From a virus: 64,000 bases of DNA. The position numbers were made by a program, and so were the translations under genes. The stretch lies in the IMG/VR virus record IMGVR_UViG_3300023184_003849, positions 57,847-121,846 of that record; one strand, given 5' to 3'. The notes beneath the pieces were generated by a model. The model saw nothing but the letters and a program-made list of their open reading frames with translations, was not told the origin of the DNA and did not search any database. This document shows positions 17,833-28,700 of this stretch, one piece after another. Every line of letters begins with the position of its first letter. Position 1 is the stretch's first letter.

Positions 17833-18559
17833 TGCGCCAGTCCTTCACGTGATAATGAACTGCACCCCATTGTGCTACTGTGTTGAATCTTAATGGGTTG
17901 CTTTCCCATACTAGTTCATTTGTCCAATTTGATGTATGAGTTGCGATCATGTGGCGTTTCATATGCACAATTTTTGGATACGAAGCAAACGGCATAGTGA
18001 CCAGTTCTGGCCCAATGATCTGTGCGGCCATTGCATACACTAAATCTGTAGACGGCACATCATCTGGAAACTTTAGTAATGTTCGATATTCAGTCCAGTT
18101 CTCAAAGATGTTGCGCACCAAGCGAAAGAACTCCTGTGCTGTTTGACTCACACGCCAGTAGGTTATGGCATTGTAAACATCGGGCAAATGGTTAGCGTCA
18201 AACACTTTTCTGTAGTATCTACTGGCAGCAGGTTGGTCATAAAAATCTCTAGCACCTGTAGATATCACAAGGTCTCGATGTTCAAACATAGTCCACCAGT
18301 GATCGATTGAACTGGCTATGACCATGTCTGCTTCTAGTTTGATAGTTTGCCTGTAGGGACTGGCCGCAAAGCATTGCCAATCATTGGCAAACCCACCTTG
18401 GTCGCCATTGGGCAACATTTCTCTGGTGAGTATGGTTATGTTGGCTTCAGGATGGTGTTGGCGTATGCTTGCTGCCAACTGTTCAGCACAAGCCACATAG
18501 TTTACTGATTCTGTATCGATGGCCGGTATAAGATAGCCACGTTCAGCAAGTATTGGCAA
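17825..18559 (-). CDS. GT8-like glycosyltransferase (A)
   Basis: 244 residues. It begins with a nucleotide-sugar-binding start (GYLIPAIDTESVNYVACAEQ), and QTIKLEADMVIASSIDHWW near residue 70 has Glu-Ala-Asp in the DxD position. The next gene upstream has the same architecture with Asp-Ala-Asp, so the two are divergent paralogs. The C-terminus GAVHYHVKDW places His residues where GT8 enzymes have their metal-binding His. The Glu in place of the first Asp could weaken metal binding. The donor is unknown. It overlaps its neighbours by 8 and 17 bases. Confidence 0.68.
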   Translation of the reverse strand: MPILAERGYLIPAIDTESVNYVACAEQLAASIRQHHPEANITILTREMLPNGDQGGFANDWQCFAASPYRQTIKLEADMVIASSIDHWWTMFEHRDLVISTGARDFYDQPAASRYYRKVFDANHLPDVYNAITYWRVSQTAQEFFRLVRNIFENWTEYRTLLKFPDDVPSTDLVYAMAAQIIGPELVTMPFASYPKIVHMKRHMIATHTSNWTNELVWESNPLRFNTVAQWGAVHYHVKDWRSE

Positions 18560-19352
18560 TGATATCTCCTAGATGCTTTTTGCCCATGGCATGAAAGTCC
18601 ATGCCATGCCATGCCATGGTTTTGGGTTTCTTGTCCAATCCTGTGTATCCAATTTCAAAGTAGTCTGTGTCGAGTTGTGTAAGACGGTGCTCGGGCATGA
18701 CACTAGCCAGGCCAAATGGTATGTTGTCTACTTGTAGTGTATGCCCGCTTACAATACCCAATGCAATGCTGAGAGCATAGTCGTTACGATAGGTAGGGCC
18801 TGCGATATGATACAAGTCTTTATAGTGGCGCCAGTTTGCACGTATCATACCCATGCAATCAAAGATGTATTGTGCTGTATTGCTCTTGCGAAACATCATC
18901 ACAGTGGCCCACCACATAGGCATGCGATTATGGCCAAAATAGTCAAGACCATCAAAATCATTCATGCTGGTCATATCCCAAGCATATCTGTGACACATAA
19001 AGTCTTGCGGACTGTCAATCACAGTCTTTAACTCATTGCCACACACCACATAGTCAGCGTCTAGTACTAAGGTTTGATCCCAAGGCGTAAGTTGATATGA
19101 ATCAGTTCTACCTGCGTTGTGCCACGACACAGTCGCTTGATAATCCTCAAACCAACGTGTTCCTCCGGAAACTGGCGTCGCATTAATGACTTGATCTGCG
19201 GCAGCCAATCGTCGATCTGTTGGGTCTGCGTCCGTGACAATGGCTGTAGGGATCTTGAGGTGCCTACGAATTCTTCGAGCACTCCAGCCAGCCATAGCAA
19301 CGTAGTCGGTTTGTTCATTGTCAAACGCAAATATCAATGCGCCTGTGGTCAT
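18543..19352 (-). CDS. GT8-like glycosyltransferase (B)
   Basis: 269 residues. FAFDNEQTDYVAMAGWSARR at the N-terminus and QTLVLDADYVVCGNELK near residue 92 supply the donor fold and a proper DxD (Asp-Ala-Asp). PMWWATVMMFRKSNTAQYIF resembles the acceptor loop. The C-terminus AWHGMDFHAMGKKHL has the His-Gly...Lys arrangement typical of GT8. Metal-dependent transfer of a hexose from a nucleotide sugar is therefore likely; the specific sugar cannot be read. It is coupled by ATGA to the 102-residue gene upstream. Confidence 0.75.
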   Translation of the reverse strand: MTTGALIFAFDNEQTDYVAMAGWSARRIRRHLKIPTAIVTDADPTDRRLAAADQVINATPVSGGTRWFEDYQATVSWHNAGRTDSYQLTPWDQTLVLDADYVVCGNELKTVIDSPQDFMCHRYAWDMTSMNDFDGLDYFGHNRMPMWWATVMMFRKSNTAQYIFDCMGMIRANWRHYKDLYHIAGPTYRNDYALSIALGIVSGHTLQVDNIPFGLASVMPEHRLTQLDTDYFEIGYTGLDKKPKTMAWHGMDFHAMGKKHLGDIIANTC

Positions 19353-19657
19353 CGTTTCTTACTTTGCTCATCATATTCTACTAGCCAAGCGTTCATTTGC
19401 TCTTGCCAGTGACCATGTGCCCGAGCAAACAGTTCAGGAACATTTACCCGCACAGGAGTTTCATACAAGTCCAGTAGTACAACATCCTTGTCTTGGGCAC
19501 AACTGAGCAAAGTGCATTGCAAGTCAGGTCCGGCTCGCCACATGCCGCCGGCATGCGCAAATAACATCTTGGCCTCGTATTTTTCTTTCAACACGCGGCG
19601 GGCGGCCACATGATCAAAACGTGCTCGTGCATGAGCAATTAATGTGTCAGTATTCAT
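19349..19657 (-). CDS. Small conserved phage protein of unknown function
   Basis: 102 residues. MLFAHAGGMWRAGPDLQCTL near residue 31 and VVLLDLYETPVRVNVPELFA near residue 59 form a compact alpha/beta pattern that I recognise as typical of T4-like aquatic phage small proteins without a known role. The C-terminus WQEQMNAWLVEYDEQ is helical. It is the first gene of the leftward modification operon and starts only about 10 bases after the U-tract of the tail-block terminator, so its promoter must lie in that short gap or readthrough must supply it. Confidence 0.72.
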   Translation of the reverse strand: MNTDTLIAHARARFDHVAARRVLKEKYEAKMLFAHAGGMWRAGPDLQCTLLSCAQDKDVVLLDLYETPVRVNVPELFARAHGHWQEQMNAWLVEYDEQSKKR

Positions 19658-19667
19658 TGTACAATTA

Positions 19668-19703
19668 TAAAAGAAAAAAGGGCAAAAGTCTACCTTTTGC
19701 CCT
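19668..19703 (-). terminator. Intrinsic terminator closing the leftward tail block
   Basis: A 10-bp perfect stem (19679-19688 with 19694-19703) with a 5-base loop is followed, on the minus strand, by TTTTTTCTTTT (19678-19668). It lies 16 bases after the stop of the tail fibre-like gene at 19719. This is the clearest intrinsic terminator in the window. It separates virion genes from the modification cluster, although both are on the same strand. Confidence 0.88.
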
Positions 19704-19718
19704 GTTTGAGTTTGCCAA

Positions 19719-20714
19719 TTAGGCTACGCTGGCAGCAATTGTGGGTGTTCCCCACGAATTGGTCAAAGTAGCCGAACTTGGTGGAAGATACGTGACCAAT
19801 GTGGTTGGTGCTGTACCTGTGATTGTGGTTGAGGGGCTTGTGGTTGCTGTGCCACCCGAAATGTCAGCAGTGGTACCTGCACCCGTCGATCCATCGCTGA
19901 CCCAAGTTGTGACCAAGGTCAACACAGTGGTTGACGTGGCTGTGGCTGTGGTACGAATATATTCACCAGAGTATGGTGCGGTAGCATTGTTTAACTGGAA
20001 TATGGTAGTGGCCACACCAGTAAGATTGTACCATCCTGTTGTGGTGGCCAGTGTGGTTTGTGTACCTCCTGTGCCGCCAAGACGTGTGGTACCAGTGTAT
20101 GCTTGAGCCGCGATGGTTTGTGAGTTTGAGTTAACGCGACCGGTGAGATTGATCGAACCGCACTGTCCTGCGAAAGTATTCCAGTCTGGATCGTTATCAG
20201 TACCAGTTGAACTTTTGCCATACTTGAGACGTACAATGCCGCCTGCATTCCAGAAATAACGTGCTTGGTCTGCTGATGGAAAGGTCACAGTGTGTGTAAA
20301 TGTAATAGTCCAAGCGGCTTGTCCTGAACCAGTGGCTGTGGTTTTGCTGGTAGTGCCTGTAAAGGTTCCGTATTCAGTACCCGAGGCTATGGCATTGCCA
20401 CGGTTGGTTGTGACGCTGGTAATGTCAGTACTCACGTTGGCCAAGATGCCAATTATGTTTCCAGCAACAGGTGCAGTTCTTGATGTAAGAGTTGTGTTGG
20501 TTTGTGTTCCTGATGTGGCCAAATTATTGACTATTGTAGCCCATTGTGTAGCAGTTACTGTGTTAGTGCCAGCAGTTACTGTGGCAATATCGGTCTGACC
20601 CCATCCGGCATCACCAGATCCTGTGCTCCAAACTCTATTTAAACCAGCGGTGGTATTTCCAGCAAAAGTATTGTAATCAGTTGCTTCTATCAATGATCCT
20701 GATGAATAAGTCAT
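19719..20714 (-). CDS. Virion/tail-associated protein, Thr/Ala/Gly-rich
   Basis: 331 residues made almost entirely of Thr, Ala, Gly, Ser and Asn, with few charged residues, as in phage fibres and decorating proteins. The N-terminus MTYSSGSLIEATDYNTFAGN resembles the start of aquatic-phage structural proteins that assemble on the tail. The middle has FRWNAGG-type phrasing (ARYFWNAGGIVRLKYG). It is the last gene before the terminator and follows the fibre-like gene 20727-21950 with a 12-base gap. A receptor-recognition or fibre-accessory role is inferred from position and composition. Confidence 0.7.
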   Translation of the reverse strand: MTYSSGSLIEATDYNTFAGNTTAGLNRVWSTGSGDAGWGQTDIATVTAGTNTVTATQWATIVNNLATSGTQTNTTLTSRTAPVAGNIIGILANVSTDITSVTTNRGNAIASGTEYGTFTGTTSKTTATGSGQAAWTITFTHTVTFPSADQARYFWNAGGIVRLKYGKSSTGTDNDPDWNTFAGQCGSINLTGRVNSNSQTIAAQAYTGTTRLGGTGGTQTTLATTTGWYNLTGVATTIFQLNNATAPYSGEYIRTTATATSTTVLTLVTTWVSDGSTGAGTTADISGGTATTSPSTTITGTAPTTLVTYLPPSSATLTNSWGTPTIAASVA

Positions 20715-20726
20715 TGCTGTTCCTTC

Positions 20727-21950
20727 TTATTTGATTGTGACAATGGCTTCTACTGTGCCAAGTCCTGTATCTAATTTATCTGCCAATGCGCGACCAATGA
20801 CATTAAATGCTGTGGCTTCTTCAGGCTGAGCAGATCTAGCAATCCCATCACCTGCTGACACCAACCGATCACCTTTACGTACGGCACCTGTTACACGTAC
20901 AGGAACCCGACCTGTCATGGCCACTGGCGGGTGCGTATCATTTTCACCTGCGCCACCGTTCATGGTAAATGCAGGGCGGGTAGAAATTACACCAAACACA
21001 TTGTTACTGGCATCTGTTCGGACCATGGTAATTTCAGCCGACCCACCTAGTTCAACCACAGTACCTGGTGTGTAGATTTCGTCTGCGGCAAAGCGTTCTG
21101 CTACGTCAGCATACAATGCTGTGGTGGCTGTGGCAAAAATTGTGTTAAAGTAACTGCCCGAACTACCGATATTTCCAATAGCATTGCCGGCACCATTGGT
21201 GATAGCAGTGGCAGCACCGCCGGTGTTTATGGTTATGGCACCAGTGACGTTCAGTGTGCCTCCAGTTACAAGATTGCCGCCAGTTACAGTACCAGCGGCA
21301 GACACAGTACCCGAGGCTGCAAGATTGGTTCCTGTGACATTGCCATAAACAGCGTTGTTGGCAATGCCAGTGGCCAATGTAAGACCAGGACTGACGGTTT
21401 GTACACCCCATCCACCTGCCACTGAACTGCCTGGGGTAAAGGTTTGATCCTTGCTGATCATGCCAACAATGGTATTAGCCGCATAGAGTTCAATTACACT
21501 GTGTGTTACTGCTGTGTTGTCAGTGATGGTAGCAACAATAGCACCTGTGGTACCTGTGCCTGGCGTGTAAGCAGGTCCTACCACAATCCAAGCAGAACCA
21601 GTCCAAACATTCAGTTGTTGGTTGACAGTATCGTACCACAAATCACCTGTTACATTGTTACTTGGAGCACTAGATGCCGAAGTAGCACCACCAAGGGTTT
21701 TAAATCCAGTACCGTTGTACACTTGCATGGTTCCAGTGGTCTTGTTAAACCAAAGTTGACCAGTAAGTGGTGCTCCAGGTGCGCTGGTATTGGCACCATT
21801 TTCTAGCAATCGAATAAAGTTATCGTCTAGAAATTGTCCATAGCCGGCCCAGTTTTTGCCTACCAAAGTCATGCTGGACGCAGTGTTTACAGTTCCGTCC
21901 GCTATGGTAGCAAAAATTGCGCCATCAGTTAGTGTAATTGTATATGCCAT
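20727..21950 (-). CDS. Tail fibre-like protein
   Basis: 407 residues. The N-terminal part has repeated short beta units typical of phage fibres (APGAPLTGQLWFNKTTGTMQ near residue 55, then GDLWYDTVNQQLNVWTGSAW). A Gly/Thr/Ala-rich shaft follows (VSAAGTVTGGNLVTGGTLNV). The C-terminus ALYADVAERFAADEIYTPGT with GVISTRPAFTMNG is a terminal domain common in tail fibres of T4-like aquatic phages; in some fibres related domains act as intramolecular chaperones. It should be a virion component used in host recognition. Start ATG 21950; it follows the 21978 gene by 27 bases. Confidence 0.78.
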   Translation of the reverse strand: MAYTITLTDGAIFATIADGTVNTASSMTLVGKNWAGYGQFLDDNFIRLLENGANTSAPGAPLTGQLWFNKTTGTMQVYNGTGFKTLGGATSASSAPSNNVTGDLWYDTVNQQLNVWTGSAWIVVGPAYTPGTGTTGAIVATITDNTAVTHSVIELYAANTIVGMISKDQTFTPGSSVAGGWGVQTVSPGLTLATGIANNAVYGNVTGTNLAASGTVSAAGTVTGGNLVTGGTLNVTGAITINTGGAATAITNGAGNAIGNIGSSGSYFNTIFATATTALYADVAERFAADEIYTPGTVVELGGSAEITMVRTDASNNVFGVISTRPAFTMNGGAGENDTHPPVAMTGRVPVRVTGAVRKGDRLVSAGDGIARSAQPEEATAFNVIGRALADKLDTGLGTVEAIVTIK

Positions 21951-21977
21951 TTGTTACTCCGAATACTCTATCTCTAT

Positions 21978-22592
21978 TTATGCTACGCTCAAGTTGGTTA
22001 GAGTCTGTATACGCACAGTGTAATCGATTTGTATTTGGCGATTTAGACTCTTTTGCACAGGGTGAAAAATCACATGGGTCAGCAGTCGATCTGCTGTGGT
22101 TCCTGTCCATGCTTTCAACCCCAATTCATCAAACACATATTCACCATTAAAATTGGTTGAATTATCAAATGCTTGCTGTCCTGGAGGCTCTCCATAATCC
22201 AGTAAACATGTGACCAAAATGTCAGTGTAAACCTTGCCAGACGTATGCAACACAGTCATTTTGTTGTTGGTAGGATCTGTATCGGCTGCTGAGTTGTCAT
22301 CAACAACTTTGGCATAGGTTTGATTGTAGAGATCTGCATTGATGCCAGTGGTATTTGGGGGCAAATATGTAATGATTCCAGTGGGATCTACACTGCTTCC
22401 ACCATTGCCAAATGCCATTTCATAAATCCAGCCACCGCCCTGTGCGCTGGTTCTATTGCTGAGAGTTTCAGCCAGGCTAATGCTCATGTTTTCGTAATGA
22501 ATTGCATTCTTCTTGTCAACAAATACTTCTTTGGAATTTGGATCAAATATCTTTACAAATCCCTCGATTTTTACCATGCCAGGAGAAATCAT
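21978..22592 (-). CDS. Baseplate/tail-associated structural protein, unknown
   Basis: 204 residues. KIEGFVKIFDPNSKEVFVDK at the N-terminus is followed by KNAIHYENMSISLAETLSNR and GGGWIYEMAFGNGGSSVDPT, a pattern seen in T4-like phage structural proteins of the tail region with no assigned T4 number. The C-terminal part (FDELGLKAWTG, HVIFHPVQKSLNRQIQIDYT) is beta-rich. Its start overlaps the stop of the 48-residue gene by ATGA. That small upstream protein repeats this N-terminus. A virion location is inferred from the operon. Confidence 0.72.
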   Translation of the reverse strand: MISPGMVKIEGFVKIFDPNSKEVFVDKKNAIHYENMSISLAETLSNRTSAQGGGWIYEMAFGNGGSSVDPTGIITYLPPNTTGINADLYNQTYAKVVDDNSAADTDPTNNKMTVLHTSGKVYTDILVTCLLDYGEPPGQQAFDNSTNFNGEYVFDELGLKAWTGTTADRLLTHVIFHPVQKSLNRQIQIDYTVRIQTLTNLSVA

Positions 22593-22735
22593 GCTCTAGT
22601 CTCCACAAAAATTTGTTTGGTTTTGGGATCAAAAATCTTCACAAATCCTGTAACCGAAACTGATCCCTGTTCATTAGGGCGTTTGGGTTGAGAGTCGGTT
22701 TTTTGTTTGACAGATTGTTGATTATTTTGCATCAT
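22589..22735 (-). CDS. 48-residue protein repeating the N-terminus of the next gene
   Basis: A short frame from ATG 22735-22733 to TGA 22591-22589. The N-terminal half is polar (Gln/Asn/Lys-rich), then GSVSVTGFVKIFDPKTKQIF, which lines up with GMVKIEGFVKIFDPNSKEVF of the following 204-residue protein. It starts 19 bases after the stop of the giant gene, with AAGG upstream as a plausible ribosome-binding site, and its stop overlaps the next start (ATGA). It is probably a partial duplication or a stand-alone copy of the N-terminal segment. The function is unknown. Confidence 0.62.
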   Translation of the reverse strand: MMQNNQQSVKQKTDSQPKRPNEQGSVSVTGFVKIFDPKTKQIFVETRA

Positions 22736-22754
22736 GTTTTATTTACCTTGTTCT

Positions 22755-25700
22755 TTAGCCTCTAAAAAACTCGGCGGCTTCAGTGTTGGTATATTCCAAA
22801 CCCACACCATCGTAAGCAGTGGTCGAACCCGCACCGTACCAACTGAGTCCTTGACGTACTTGAATTGTGACCTGATAACCTGCTGTGGGTGCTGTGGTAA
22901 ATTGTACTGTGACTGGGTTGTCTCCAGTGACTGAGTACCCACTGGTTTGCAGAAGTCCGCCTACATAAACCAAAACAGCCTGCTCGTCAAAAGTGGAATC
23001 TTCTTGGCTTAGATCTACATCTGCTGTGAAGATAGTGGTAGTTCCGTCTGCCAAGGTGTTAGATCCTTCATAATGATCTTGATATTCTACCGGTGCTAAA
23101 TTGTCTCGGTTGAGATTGTATACAGTGTCACCTGTTGAGTGCAATGTCACAGCAGTGCCTGCCGTACCTCTCAACAGACTGCTCACTGTGTTGGTGATTG
23201 TATCGCGTTGACGATACATGATGCGCTCGCCATTGACTGTTAGAACTCCCCATATGTTATTGGCAAGATCAGGTTCCGCAAGTGCACCTGCATCGTTGAC
23301 ATATATTGTGTCCTGGTCAGCATACAATGTTTGAACCAATTCAGTGGTGGTTGCTGATGTCATTCTATATGTGGCCTGAACGCCACGCATGTCTTGGAAA
23401 ATACGCAATTCCAAACCAGTTATTGGATCACTTTCAAGCACCACAATGACAGAGCCATTGGCTGGCGCAGTATTGAAAGTTACTTCGGCCACTGTGCTGT
23501 CACTGCTGACTGTGTATTGATCTGGAGATATTACCACATTGTTCACTGCTACCTCAACGTCCAATGAAGCAGTGGGTGCATAGTAAGGCCCAGTTGTGGA
23601 GCCGTCCCCATAAGAAAGGTTGAATTGTCTAGAGTACACACGGAAGTCCAAGGTGTCAAAGACAGCACCAGGAACAAGTTCTTCTGGAGCATGACTTTCA
23701 TATGGACCAACAAATTGGCCGCCATCAACATTGATATCTGTGGCTCTGGTTCCCAAGTAGGGATCTAAAAAACTGCTTTCGTAGATGGCATCAAGTATGG
23801 CCGGATCATATGTGGGACGCCCCTCAGGTCCATAACTGATGTTGTCAAAAGGATTTATGTCAAAATTCCCTACATCAAATCCAGTGTTTTGTGAAAATGT
23901 GGGTGCCAACACCTGCACCCCGGGATAGGCAATTCCATCAATCAACAACGGTAAATCCAGTCCTGGTTCATTGGGTCCTGGCACATAGTAACCCATGGTG
24001 CGATCAACGCCACTTAGAGCACTGGCTGGAATCAACAGCCAATTGTCAGGATCAAATTCGGCAGATTGCACAGGCGTACTGTCACCGCTGTTGGCTTGCC
24101 ATACTCTGTTGTCATAGCGCACTTGAACGCCGTTGTCATAAGCCACGTTGGCTTGCCAAGTTTCAATTGTCGTGGTGTATTGATAACGATCGTACCGGAT
24201 AGTGGTGTTGATGCTACGAACCAAATCGTTGCCCATGACAGCCACGATCCGTCCTCCTGTACCGTTACCACCCGAAACAGTTATGATGGCTGTTGAGGTA
24301 TAACCTGACCCTGGGTCAGTTATAGTAACAGAACTGATCACGCCTGCGCTGTTGACAGTGGCTGTCATTGTGGCCTGAGACACACAGTCTCCTGTGACAG
24401 TAAGTTCAGGTGCAACTGTGTAGCCACTGCCGCCGTCGGCAATGACCACATCCTGAATGCTGAGAGTGTAGTTTTCAAACCAAAAACTGTAAGGTTGAGT
24501 TTGCCATAAAGCACTGTCAGGATCAACGTCACTGTAGGTACTGGGATGGCCTGTTCCTGTGGCTGTACTCAAAGTATAAGGAGTCAACACAGGACTCATG
24601 TACTGATTGGGCACTTGTGTGGTATTGTAAAATGCTGGCAAATCAAAGTCAGCCAGAGTACCTTGATACACATCAAGACCGTTATAGATCAAATTGAATT
24701 CACGTATTTGCACATGATAGGGTTTGACTTCTTGAATATAGTTCAACACAAAATCTTGATTGTCTCTTTGATATGTTTGATAAGGAATCAACTGACGAAT
24801 TTTGTGGTCAACGTCAATCAAACTGGTCTTGGTCAGCCACTCAGGTGCTTCAAATTCGCTCAGCACAAAGTTGAACATAAGGATCAATGCACGGTTGCGT
24901 TCGATCAGTAGATCTCCAATCAACAACTGCTCGTTGATTGCCTGTATAATCTTCCTGGTTTCTGTCACAGGCTCTTGATCAAAGTGCTGTGCATCAAAAA
25001 CCTCAACATCAAATCCATAACGACCCAGAGCATAATCCCACAGTTCGGCTAGGAACTGTATGGTTCCGTCCTGTAAACCCACTCGATCCCATCCTGTGTT
25101 GGTTCTCAAGTATATTTCAAATTTGCCTTGACTGTTGGCAGTAACTTTGACACTACTGCCCACAGGAGCCGCTGTCAGACTTAGAGTGTTGAGAGTGGCC
25201 ACATTGGACACTTCAGCAATGATCTTGACACTTGAATTGTAGCCCGGCAAATACCATGTGACATATTCCCAATAGTTCCTAGTGTCATAATTTTGCACAC
25301 GACTCAAGAACAGAGTAGCAAAAGTCTTGGGAGTGGTTACTGTGTAAATGGTCCACAAACCGTTTTGAGTGCTGTCGCTGACCACCAGATACTTGTAGCC
25401 TACTGGTACTTGAACTAGATCCTGATAACTGAGTTCTTCGATGTTGGCCACACGCTTGTTCCAGGCTCCAGTGCCTGTTTGAGGTTCTGGTTCACTGCTG
25501 TTCAACAAATTAAAACTGCGAATTTCTGATATGGGATACTGTAGCAACACTGCATTCACGTACTGCAAATAATTTTGCAGAGCCAAAAATCTGTTGTCAA
25601 ACATGCTTTGTCTAGGGCGGAACTGCACACCATAGCGTTGTGCAGGACTCAACCCAGGATCAGGCACAAGAGCCCCCAATGGATCTGCACCACATAAACT

Positions 25701-28700
25701 GTCTTGTAATTTTTGATAGAGGTTGTCTGGCAAAAATCCATCAGCACGATCTTGAGGCAACAGATCATACTGTACATGCACATTGTTGTCTGTAAATTGT
25801 CTGTCAAATTCGATGCTGATCACAGTGTCGCTGGCACTGAGTTGATCCTGCGCATTGTATATCGCTGTGGCACTGGGACTTACAAATGCCACATAAGGAA
25901 TACCACTGCTACGGGGATCAGCAATGTATCGTGCAATACCAGATGGGCTGAGAGTTTTGCCTATGGTGGTATTGATTGTGGTGATATTTTTGACCCAAAA
26001 ATAATAGGTGGTTGCAAATACCCCAGCGGTATTCAAACCAGTGGTAACACTGTAATTGACTGTGTTTTTGGGCACTCCAGGGCCTGCATAGTTGGCAGGT
26101 GGCACTGAACTGGCTGTCCATTGGTATACATCAACACTTGATCCAGGGAACGTTTGTCCCCAGCGTCGTGCCGCATACACAATGTCATCTTGGTTGGGAT
26201 CAATAAATCTCACTGAATTAGTATCCCACCAAATTTGACCCACATAGGAAGTTGCCCAAATTCTTCCATTGTTGTTTTTTGCGCCCACATTGTAGGCAGC
26301 AGGATCGACAGCACCAATATAATCGATATTTTGTCGTGCCGCACCCAATATTTTGCCTTGTAAAGGATCAAAGAAATCCAAAAATGCTGTTTTTGCGCTG
26401 GTAATTCTATCATAAGTGAACACACCATTGATCAAAGAAACATCTACCACCGGCTGTTGTAGGTTGGTCACCCGCCAGGATGGAGAAAGATCAGGATTGT
26501 TAAATATGCTCACAGCACCATAATTTTGTGCTATCAATGTGCTGTCACCAAGGTCATCACCGGGACTGCCCGCCAACAAAATACCATTGGTATAATCAAC
26601 CGCGGTTCCATAACGGTCCAATTCGCTCACTGTTTGATCATAAATCTGTAGACCAAATGCAAATTTGCCGGGTGTGGCCGCTGAATCAGTTGCGCTGGCA
26701 AAATAATCATATGTGTAAACTGCACCGCTCTGTACCAATGGTCCGACAAATGCTGTGGTCTTGCTGTCAAAATAAGTGTTGCCACTGTCAAAAGTTGTGG
26801 GTCTATACAAATTGCCACGTGGTGCCCCCACTGTGAGTGTGAGGGCACTGGTATCAATATTCACAGCACTTCCAAATCCAGCATAGGCCACTGGATACGG
26901 GCTCACAATTGTTTGAGTGTAGACAAAAGTTTCAAACACCATGCTGTCAAAAATGTTGCCAATCAGGCCAGGAAGCACAGTCAACTTGTTGCCAGACACT
27001 GCCGCATCGGTATTTTCAACGCTGATTGTGAGCAAACCAAACCCTTGTGTTCCAGGCACTGAACCAGCATAGGCAATCACATTGGGTACAGTGCTGTTGT
27101 TGATATCCTGTGCCAGTACTGCGGCCCAACTACTGGGTGTCCAGTAGTTGGTATCATTCAAAGATGTACCCACTGGCACAGTCTGCACAGCAATCCAAAG
27201 ACCTTGGTTGTATTCTACTATGGTATCTACAGCAAAAGTCAGCGCACTGTTCCAAGACACAGGAGCACTCAGTGCCACTTCCATGTTGTTTATTCTAATG
27301 GTGTTGCCAGGGTTCAATCTGGCATTGATGGTTGAGGTTGTGACTCCATACACACGACTTTGATTTACTTGTCTTTCTACCGCGCCTGCTTGTGGCAGAA
27401 TACTACCATCTTGCGGAGCACCTGCATAAAGGCTACAGTTGTATCTACAAAGATCAACAGCCTGCCCATAATTTGCATTTTCAAAGGCAGCATTGGATCC
27501 AATGATTTGTAGCAGACTAAATGTGTTTATTTCAATTTCCAGTATGTCTCCTACTGCGGCAGGAGATGCCAGTGTGATCTCGTTGGCACCTGTAACTGTA
27601 TATTCACTAGATGTACTTCCTGCTGTGTCTGACAAAAATTCATTGTTGAGTATGACTGAGGTAGGAGACACCAGTGGTGCATCAGTGGTGTATACTGTTT
27701 GTGTATTACTGGTCACAATGAATCTTTGCACCGACCTGTCATACACATATACTGCTCCTGCGCCAGACACACTGTTATAAGAATCGCCAGAACAGCCCAC
27801 AATCACTTGCCTGCCATCTGTTGAGCAACTGACTGATTGACCAAATCTTGCATTGGCTGCTAGGCCTTGTGGTGCCAATGCGTCAACATAAGTGTAGTAA
27901 CTTTGTGTAATCACATCCACCGTGCCAGTTGGTGCAACAGTAAAGGTTATGTTTCTGGTGGCAGTGTCAAAAGAGTAATCTATATTAGGCCGTTGAATCG
28001 TGCCATTTACTGTGACTTTGAAACTGTAAATATTTTTGGCACTGTACAAGTATTCATTCAAAGAAAATGTCAAAGTTACACCGTTGCCTGTGAATGTTTT
28101 TTCAACTCTTCGACCAATTTTTAACACAAGATCTTGAACTGGAATAGAATTTAACACCACCGTGGTGTCTGTCACAGTGTAATCGGTGCTGTAGGTCAAC
28201 AGTTGATTGTTGAGGACCACAAACAGTTGTTGATACTCTCCTGAATCTATTATGACATCATTGTTGTATTGAAACACAAATTGTGTGCCATTTGTTGTGT
28301 ATTGTACCAGTTGATTTTGTACCTCAACAAGGCTGTAGGCAAACACCTGATTGATACCCGGAGCCCCAATGTACATCCAGTGTTCATCAGCACTGACCAC
28401 AACACTGGTACCAAATTCACTGCCAGAATCTATGTAGGTGTCATCGGGCACGGTCAACAGATTTGACAACAAGAAAGTGGGACTATTGGGGAATCTATAA
28501 ATTATGCCCACATACCCAGAATTGGCACTTGAGTCTGATCCAATGCTGTCAGGTGCACCCACTGCGGCCCATGTTTGACTGCCAATGCTGACGCAGGACC
28601 CAAAACCGTATGTGCCAGGATTATCACATTCAATTCTGCTGTTTTGAGTAAAGGGGTTGCCTGATGTTCTGACAAAAGTGTATACTGCCCCTGACTGTGT

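Noticed and set aside
19741-20598. Open frames on the plus strand opposite the tail gene at 19719.
   Set aside because: They are Val/Pro-rich shadows of a Thr/Ala-rich gene with no domain or ribosome-binding site.
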